NCBI GenBank assembly: GCA_030672805.1
Contig: DAOVFR010000054.1
Location: 1 to 11,365 of the forward strand
Length of the DNA: 11,365 bases
Source: Candidatus Krumholzibacteriota bacterium
GTDB taxonomy: Bacteria > Krumholzibacteriota > Krumholzibacteriia > Krumholzibacteriales > Krumholzibacteriaceae
Direction: 5' to 3'
This document shows positions 6,998-11,365 of this stretch, in pieces. Below the pieces are notes generated by a model, which saw nothing but the letters and a program-made list of their open reading frames with translations, did not search any database and was not told the DNA's origin. Each line of letters begins with the position of its first letter. Within the stretch, counting starts at the first letter, position 1. The position numbers and the translations under genes are program-made.

Positions 6998-7649
6998 TGC
7001 CCGATCCCTCGCTTCCTTCCGGCTCGAAGACCTCCTCGAAAATGATATTACGGATCTCGTCGCGGAACCGGTACATCCGGGCCTCGAACGTATTGTCGTA
7101 GATGATTTTCCCTCCAGGCACACCGACGCGCACGCCGCCGAGCGAATCGGTCCCCAGCGGCTTGACGGTAAAACCTTCGATGTGCCTCACCTCTCCGGCG
7201 AGGACCTTCTCCACCGAGGGCAGGACCTCCTTCTCGAGAAGCCCCGCATCCCTCCGGTCCGCAAAGACAATGAGACTTTCCCCCTCGAGCGCACCTGCCG
7301 CCTCGGCGACCAGGTTAACAAGCATATCCGGATACTCAGCGCGGTCCCGTACTGCCCCAAGGGCCTCCACGGCCCGTTTGCTCACGCTCTGCATGATTTC
7401 CTCGCGAGCCCGCAGACGCGCCCGTTTAACCTCCAGATTTACACTGGACAGAAGCCGCTGGCTCGCCACCTTCCCCCGCCCCTCGGCCTCCCCGAGAAGC
7501 TTGTCCGCCGCCTGTTTACCCGCCGCCTCCGCTTTGCCGATAATATCGCCGGCGGTCCGCCTCGCCTTCTCGAGGACCGACTCGACTTCGCGCCCGCCGT
7601 CCCCCATGATCCGGCTGCAGATCTTGTCGACCGACTCGTTATCAACCAC
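6990..7649 (-). CDS. atpE: A/V-type ATPase subunit E (peripheral stalk)
   Basis: The 219-residue protein fits subunit E, which with G/H forms the stator stalks holding the A3B3 head against the membrane part. Residues about 20-105 form a long Ala/Glu/Arg/Lys-rich helix expected to pair with G/H. A globular C-terminal domain follows, ending in Gly-Gly-Lys-Ile-Ile-Tyr-Asp-Asn-Thr-Phe-Glu-Ala-Arg (about 185-197), which is the characteristic E-subunit signature. The GTG at 7649 has GGGAG about 10 nt upstream and lies 32 nt after the atpF stop. Its stop overlaps the atpA start by 8 nt. No G/H gene is visible next to it, so the partner must lie outside the window or be divergent. Confidence 0.94.
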   Translation of the reverse strand: MVDNESVDKICSRIMGDGGREVESVLEKARRTAGDIIGKAEAAGKQAADKLLGEAEGRGKVASQRLLSSVNLEVKRARLRAREEIMQSVSKRAVEALGAVRDRAEYPDMLVNLVAEAAGALEGESLIVFADRRDAGLLEKEVLPSVEKVLAGEVRHIEGFTVKPLGTDSLGGVRVGVPGGKIIYDNTFEARMYRFRDEIRNIIFEEVFEPEGSEGSGSA

Positions 7650-7681
7650 GGTCTCTTCTCCCGTCTATCTTTTCTCGACCA

Positions 7682-7987
7682 CTATACCTTCACTCCGACC
7701 GCCGAACGCACCATCTGCCTTATCGAGACCCTGTCCTCCAGCGATCCGGTCCTGTCCGGGATCTCTATGATTAGCGGGAAGGTGCGTCCGAAGATGAAGT
7801 CCTCTATCTCTTCCGGGATCGCCGAGGCGACTTTCTCGGTAATGATGATGATACCGATCTCACTGGACGAGAAGGCCTTCTCGAGGGCTTCGCGCGCCTC
7901 GTCGGTCGACTCGACGACCTCTCCCTCGAGTCCGACCAGCTTGAATCCCGTTACGGTATTCTCATCTGCAATGACATGAAACTTCAT
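7682..7987 (-). CDS. atpF: A/V-type ATPase subunit F
   Basis: The 101-residue protein fits subunit F, a small Rossmann-like domain that sits on the D shaft as part of the rotor and, in studied bacterial enzymes, modulates ATP hydrolysis. Seen directly: the N-terminal strand Met-Lys-Phe-His-Val-Ile-Ala-Asp followed by Glu-Asn-Thr-Val-Thr-Gly-Phe, the Ile-Gly-Ile-Ile-Ile-Ile-Thr-Glu strand at about 43-50, and Pro-Leu-Ile-Ile-Glu-Ile-Pro-Asp at about 70-77. All are in the family order, at full length. The ATG at 7987 has GAGGT 7 nt upstream; a GTG directly before it (7990) is a possible alternative. The gene lies before atpE here, where many operons have it directly before atpA. The 73-nt leader after atpK contains alternative hairpins. 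Confidence 0.95.
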   Translation of the reverse strand: MKFHVIADENTVTGFKLVGLEGEVVESTDEAREALEKAFSSSEIGIIIITEKVASAIPEEIEDFIFGRTFPLIIEIPDRTGSLEDRVSIRQMVRSAVGVKV

Positions 7988-8005
7988 CACGTAAACCTCG
8001 TTGCC

Positions 8006-8033
8006 CCGGTCCCGGCGGACCGGCCATCCGCCG
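8006..8033 (-). promoter_or_regulatory. Two overlapping, mutually exclusive hairpins in the atpK-atpF gap
   Basis: In transcript order, CGGCGGA (8033-8027) pairs perfectly with TCCGCCG (8019-8013) around a 7-nt loop. The second stem, CCGGTCC (8023-8017) with GGACCGG (8012-8006) around a 4-nt loop, reuses the 3' arm of the first, so only one can form at a time. No T-run follows. The atpF Shine-Dalgarno GAGGT begins about 9 nt after the second stem. This resembles a translational or processing control element, but function is inference. Confidence 0.45.
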
Positions 8034-8060
8034 CGTCAGGACCGATCCATTCACGGCCCG

Positions 8061-8465
8061 CTATATCTTGGTCAGGATCATGATGGAAATGATCAGACCA
8101 TAGATCGCGATTCCCTCGGCAAGACCGACGTAGATCAGCGCCCGTGCCGCGAGCTCCGGCTTCTCGCCGATCGCCCCGAGCGCGGCCGAGCCGACGTAAG
8201 CAACCGCAACGCCCGCGCCGATACTCCCGATCGCCGTCGAGAAGGCCGCCGCGGCGAATCCCCAGACGGTTACCTTGGCTGTTTCGGGCGTGTATTCCTT
8301 CACTACCTCGGCCGTTTCCGCACCTTCGCTCTGCTGGCCGTGAACCCGTACCGCCGTCATCACGAGCGTTATCAGCAGGACGATGAATACGGTGGTGAAA
8401 ACCGCGGTGGATGAAACCGTGATCAGTCTCTTCATCCTCAGCCTGCGCTCCGCTTGCTGCGACAT
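8061..8465 (-). CDS. atpK: A/V-type ATPase subunit K (membrane rotor ring proteolipid)
   Basis: The 134-residue protein is the ring subunit that carries ions across the membrane. Two helices form the standard hairpin: about 66-93 (Gly/Ala-rich, Ser-Ile-Gly-Ala-Gly-Val) and about 107-131. The ion-binding carboxylate is Glu117 in Leu-Ala-Glu-Gly-Ile-Ala-Ile-Tyr. The hairpin loop has Gly-Glu-Lys-Pro-Glu (100-104). An additional N-terminal segment has a basic start (Arg7-Lys12) and a hydrophobic stretch (about 14-40), followed by a polar region 43-64; it could be a signal peptide or a third helix. The Gln of the known Na+-binding motif is replaced by Val88 and the Ser/Thr after Glu by Gly118, which favours H+ over Na+. 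The ATG at 8465 has AAAGGAG 9 nt upstream, a strong site fitting high expression. It lies 15 nt after atpI. Confidence 0.94.
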   Translation of the reverse strand: MSQQAERRLRMKRLITVSSTAVFTTVFIVLLITLVMTAVRVHGQQSEGAETAEVVKEYTPETAKVTVWGFAAAAFSTAIGSIGAGVAVAYVGSAALGAIGEKPELAARALIYVGLAEGIAIYGLIISIMILTKI

Positions 8466-8480
8466 ACGCTATTGCTCCTT

Positions 8481-10472
8481 TCACTCTGCCCGGTCCGGTT
8501 TTGAACCGATACCGATGGGTTTATACGCTTCACCACCACCCGTGAAGAACTTACCGAAGAACTCGTAGTACTCCAGGCGGATGGCCTGAATCGTCACCAC
8601 CAATCCCTCCAGGGCGATGATGACGGCGTTTCCGACAATCAGGATGAGGGCCGAGTAGATCACTCCCCCGCTCTTGCCCTTGACCATATCGACAAGGCTG
8701 AAGACGGCGATGAACAGGCCGACATGAGCGAGTGAGAACGCGGCCACACGAATGAACGAGACCGTGTTGCCGAGGTAACCGGTGATGATCTCCATCACCT
8801 CGACAACGGTCTCCATCATGTACGTCGTCACGCCCTTCTCGAAAACCATCCTCCGCCGCTGGACCAAGGCGGAGATGGGTTCGCGCAGGAAGAGCGCGAG
8901 GACGGGAATACCGATTGCATAGATGATGAGCTTGAGGGGAAAAGATTTCTGGGAAAGGAATATCGATACGGCGCCGATCCCTCCCCAGTAGATGATCGCG
9001 CTCACGATACCGGCGTGATCGAACATCGTCGCCTTGAAATCCCTCGCCCTGACAGCATTGATGATATTAAAGATGATCCCGATCGATATCAGGGTGATCC
9101 CGAAGTATATAGCCACCCGGAAGAAGTACATGACATTGTGCATCGGTTTCATCCAGAGGTGCGGGATGAGCTCCTCGAGCCCGAATATGCTGCCGAACAG
9201 GAACCCGAATACGATCGAAGAGAGGCCGCAGTAAAAACCGAGCTTGCCCACCACCTGCGTGGCGCTCCCACCGTCCTTCTTCCGGAACCCGAGCAGCCAC
9301 CCGAGACCGGCCAGTATCGAGCCGTGCCCGATATCACCGAACATCATACCGAACATGATAAGAAAGCTTATCGCCACGAAGAATGTCGGATCGATGAAGG
9401 TGTATTCGGGCAGGCCGTAGCTGGAAACGAGCATCTCGAACGGTCGGAAGAAACCGGGATGCCTGAGCATCACGGGCACCTTGACCTTGCCCGCTTTCAC
9501 GCCGGAGATCTCTTCCGGCGGGATGATCTCGATGATCGCACGTCCGCGCGCGGCGCGGCGGATCTCGTTCTGGACGATACCTTTCTTGTCGCTCGGCACC
9601 CAGCCGGAAAAGATGTACGTTTTCCTCGTTTTCTTCAGGAAGCTCTTGACCTTGAGCAGGAGATGCGCCATCTGGAGCGAACGGAAGTGCTCGGTGACCT
9701 CGGCCGCCTTGCGTTCCTTCAGTTCGGCGATCCGTCCGTCGACCTCCGCGATCTTCACCTTGATCGCCTCTATCTTCTTTTCCAGCTCGCCTGTTACAAT
9801 CCCCGGCTCCTTTGTCGCCTCCTCCGGCATCTCGATCTCCTCGAACATCGCCTCGCGGAGAATCCGCTTGAACTTGAGGCGGTCCGTCTTGAGACCGATG
9901 ATGAGCACAACCATGCGATCATTCCTCTGCGTGAGCGGAAGCGCGAGGGCGGCAAGAGGAGCGATCTTTTCCCTGATGTACTCGAGGTTCTCAGGCTTTA
10001 CCTGGCCGTACCGTATCTCGAGGAACGTATACGGAGCCTTGCCCGGAGACAGGCCGACGACCGCCAGGGGCGACACCTCGTTCAGAATCCCCTGCATGCG
10101 TTCCATGCGGACCTCGTACTCGTTCCGCCGTCCGGTGAGTTCCTCGACGGAGCCCTCGATCAACGAGATCTCCCTGTCCATCTCGCCGAGATCTGCAAGC
10201 GTTGTATCCATCAGCGCCTCGTCCCTCGCCTCGAGGGAAAGCTTCCTGATCCCCAGCCGCTTCATGATGGCGGACACACGGGTTATGAGGCCGTCGATCT
10301 TCTCCCGCATCTTCCCCGCCTCGTACCCCTTGAGGTTCTCCGCCCACGATTCGCTCTCGTCGAGCTGGACCAGGTGCATGATGCCCATGCGCACGATCGC
10401 CTTGGCGACCGAGTCGACCTCGGTCTCGAAGACGATGACGTTGATCTGGTGCATCCTTTCAGGCGTAAACAT
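8481..10472 (-). CDS. atpI: A/V-type ATPase subunit I (membrane stator, a-subunit homologue)
   Basis: The 663-residue protein has the two-part architecture of subunit I. The N-terminal cytoplasmic half contains coiled coils (about 50-130 and 225-265) that dock the peripheral stalks. The C-terminal half, from about 362, has seven or eight membrane segments. Diagnostic motifs are Phe-Gly-Met-Met-Phe-Gly-Asp-Ile-Gly-His-Gly (374-384), Ser572-Phe-Ile-Arg575-Val-Ala-Ala-Phe-Ser-Leu-Ala-His, and Gln629-Ala-Ile-Arg632-Leu-Glu-Tyr-Tyr-Glu-Phe-Phe. Arg575 and Arg632 are the arginines of the ion half-channels. The C-terminus keeps Gly-Gly-Gly-Glu-Ala-Tyr-Lys-Pro. The ATG at 10472 has GAGGA about 9 nt upstream; an internal ATG at 10454 is less likely. 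The 87-nt gap before it holds a degenerate copy of the atpC end. Confidence 0.97.
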   Translation of the reverse strand: MFTPERMHQINVIVFETEVDSVAKAIVRMGIMHLVQLDESESWAENLKGYEAGKMREKIDGLITRVSAIMKRLGIRKLSLEARDEALMDTTLADLGEMDREISLIEGSVEELTGRRNEYEVRMERMQGILNEVSPLAVVGLSPGKAPYTFLEIRYGQVKPENLEYIREKIAPLAALALPLTQRNDRMVVLIIGLKTDRLKFKRILREAMFEEIEMPEEATKEPGIVTGELEKKIEAIKVKIAEVDGRIAELKERKAAEVTEHFRSLQMAHLLLKVKSFLKKTRKTYIFSGWVPSDKKGIVQNEIRRAARGRAIIEIIPPEEISGVKAGKVKVPVMLRHPGFFRPFEMLVSSYGLPEYTFIDPTFFVAISFLIMFGMMFGDIGHGSILAGLGWLLGFRKKDGGSATQVVGKLGFYCGLSSIVFGFLFGSIFGLEELIPHLWMKPMHNVMYFFRVAIYFGITLISIGIIFNIINAVRARDFKATMFDHAGIVSAIIYWGGIGAVSIFLSQKSFPLKLIIYAIGIPVLALFLREPISALVQRRRMVFEKGVTTYMMETVVEVMEIITGYLGNTVSFIRVAAFSLAHVGLFIAVFSLVDMVKGKSGGVIYSALILIVGNAVIIALEGLVVTIQAIRLEYYEFFGKFFTGGGEAYKPIGIGSKPDRAE

Positions 10473-10525
10473 GTTCCGTTTCCTCTTAAACGCCGCTCCC
10501 GGTTTCTTGCTTTATCCCGTTCCCG

Positions 10526-10595
10526 GAACGCCAACCCCGGGTGGCTCTCGATCCCGCTGCTAGAACGCCACCCGCAGGTGACTCTCGATCTCGCT
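10526..10595 (-). repeat. Imperfect tandem duplication of the atpC 3' end (two 33-nt copies, 37-nt period)
   Basis: Positions 10563-10595 (the last 11 sense codons of atpC) and 10526-10558 (just past the stop codon) match at 28 of 33 positions without gaps. The downstream copy could be read Ile-Glu-Ser-His-Pro-Gly-Leu-Ala-Phe against Ile-Glu-Ser-His-Leu-Arg-Val-Ala-Phe in the gene, but it is not in the atpC frame, and the TAG at 10562-10560 separates the two. The similarity was counted directly from the sequence. A local slippage or duplication is the simplest origin. Confidence 0.75.
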
Positions 10596-11365
10596 CCGGC
10601 CCATCTTGTAGACCTTGCCGTTCAGGATCGTTATGATGTTCCGTATCTCCGTTCTCTTCAGGATCAGGTAGGACAGCACGGTGCCGATCGTGAACGGGAA
10701 CCCGCCGAGGGTGCGCTTTGCCTCCATGATGATATAGTTCCACAGTATTATCTCGAGCAGGTAGAGCTTGCTGAGCTCCTGGTCCTGTATCAGAAAATCC
10801 GACGCGCTGCTGAACGATTTCTCCAGCGCCGTCTGGAGCACCTCGCGGATCGACTCGGCCTTGAAGGCCTGCCGCAGGCGGTCCTTCGCCATGCGGTATC
10901 CGCCGGGGATATTGTAATCGAGCAACTCGCCGACCGGGATATCATAATAGAACTTGAGCCTGACAAGCCAGCCAATATTCCTCTGGTCGATCTCGAGCCC
11001 CACCAACCTCATGGCGACAGTGCGGTCCCTCCTGGAAAGCGATTGGACGATCTCCTCGAGACGCCTGTAGTAATCGATCTCGAGACTGATCTCGACGGGG
11101 AACAGTGTGCCCCGGGTCTCGTAGTCCTCGTGCACCTTCTCGACTGCACCCAGGTACGGCGTCCCGCGGAGATACGATACGGCATCGTCGAACGTACTCG
11201 CCTCGGACACCGCGTGATAGGGGATCCTGTGTGGAAGATCCTTCCTGATCAGGTACTTCATCTCCTCGGGATCCCGGTTCCCCTCGCGGATGCGGAGCGC
11301 CGTCTTGAGGTTCTCGATCTCGTACTTCTCGAGGAAGTGGGCGATGAGTTTTTTTTCGGCCCCCT
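10560..11365 (-). CDS. atpC: A/V-type ATPase subunit C (rotor-ring adaptor), 5' end beyond the window
   Basis: The visible 267 residues run off the right edge, so the true start is upstream; the ATG at 11261 is internal because the frame and family similarity continue beyond it (Phe-Leu-Glu-Lys-Tyr-Glu-Ile-Glu-Asn-Leu-Lys just inside the edge). Subunit C is the funnel-shaped helical protein, homologous to eukaryotic subunit d, that seats the D-F shaft on the K ring. Seen here are successive amphipathic helices, repeated Glu-Asn-Leu/Asn-Ile-type segments such as Asp-Gln-Arg-Asn-Ile-Gly-Trp-Leu-Val-Arg-Leu-Lys, and Gly-Phe-Pro-Phe-Thr-Ile-Gly followed by Ile-Arg-Asn-Ile near the C-terminus, all typical of the family. 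It is placed before atpI, an unusual position. A run of eight A on the coding strand (11356-11349) encodes part of Glu-Lys-Lys. Confidence 0.93.
   Translation of the reverse strand, partial: GAEKKLIAHFLEKYEIENLKTALRIREGNRDPEEMKYLIRKDLPHRIPYHAVSEASTFDDAVSYLRGTPYLGAVEKVHEDYETRGTLFPVEISLEIDYYRRLEEIVQSLSRRDRTVAMRLVGLEIDQRNIGWLVRLKFYYDIPVGELLDYNIPGGYRMAKDRLRQAFKAESIREVLQTALEKSFSSASDFLIQDQELSKLYLLEIILWNYIIMEAKRTLGGFPFTIGTVLSYLILKRTEIRNIITILNGKVYKMGRSEIESHLRVAF

Noticed and set aside
3779..7045. Plus-strand open frame of 1088 codons
   Set aside because: It lies antisense to atpB and atpA, which have unmistakable family motifs. Its translation is Arg/Asp/His/Leu-rich and low in meaning, as expected for the reverse frame of GC-rich genes.
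6998..7123. 42-codon N-terminal extension of atpA
   Set aside because: The frame is open but overlaps atpE coding sequence. Its residues are Ser/Arg-rich and family similarity begins at the GTG at 6997.
9481..10563. Plus-strand open frame of 360 codons opposite atpI
   Set aside because: Antisense shadow: Ser/Arg-rich translation with no recognisable motif, fully covered by subunit I.
11349..11356. Run of eight T (A on the coding strand) in atpC as a phase-variable or slippage site
   Set aside because: It encodes a normal Glu-Lys-Lys segment in the right frame, and a single homopolymer run at the window edge is not evidence of programmed slippage.
1..11365. CRISPR arrays, tRNA/rRNA genes, insertion sequences, attachment sites
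   Set aside because: I saw no regularly spaced repeats, transposase-like proteins, terminal inverted repeats, or tRNA-like cloverleaf sequence; nearly all bases belong to minus-strand genes.

Overview
This window comes from a GC-rich genome and is packed with genes on the minus strand only. I support 12 coding regions: 10 complete, and one cut by each window edge. The main content, read from right (upstream) to left (downstream), is an A/V-type rotary ATPase operon with subunits in the order C-I-K-F-E-A-B-D (about 11365 to 3080). All eight were recognised from their translations. The order differs from the usual E-C-F-A-B-D block: C precedes I, and F precedes E. No G/H peripheral-stalk gene lies between C and D. 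The run of genes with short gaps or overlaps, shared strand and Shine-Dalgarno-like sites supports one long transcript.

The operon runs on into two regulatory-looking genes. A single-domain universal stress protein (Usp) starts inside the last codons of atpD. A stand-alone PTS EIIA type-2 (PtsN-like) protein with its phospho-histidine intact follows after a 117-nt gap. Together they suggest that the ATPase is tied to energy or stress signalling, but that is inference.

Farther downstream is a second module: a cysteine-rich protein I do not recognise (seven Cys, with a distinctive Pro-Cys-Glu-Pro-Thr-His / Pro-Pro-His-Asp-Phe segment), immediately followed by a short ASKHA-fold ATPase of the 2-hydroxyacyl-CoA dehydratase activase (BadF/HgdC) type that keeps both cluster-ligand cysteines. 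This looks like an ATP-driven electron-donor/metalloprotein pair whose substrate is unknown. It is the best candidate here for an undescribed system. The left edge holds the first 163 codons of a predicted lipoprotein.

The spaces between genes are short but not empty. The atpK-atpF gap contains two perfect 7-bp inverted repeats that exclude each other. The atpB-atpD gap contains another perfect 7-bp stem. Both sit where the known subunit stoichiometry drops (K ring to single F; three B to single D). Just past the atpC stop codon lies a degenerate copy (28 of 33 bases) of the last 11 codons of atpC, a local tandem duplication.

The organism is probably an uncultured bacterium. The lipoprotein signal and PTS-type protein argue against an archaeon, and A/V-ATPases occur in many candidate bacterial phyla. 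I cannot assign the phylum from this sequence. The plus-strand open frames, including one above 1000 codons, are antisense shadows of GC-rich genes.
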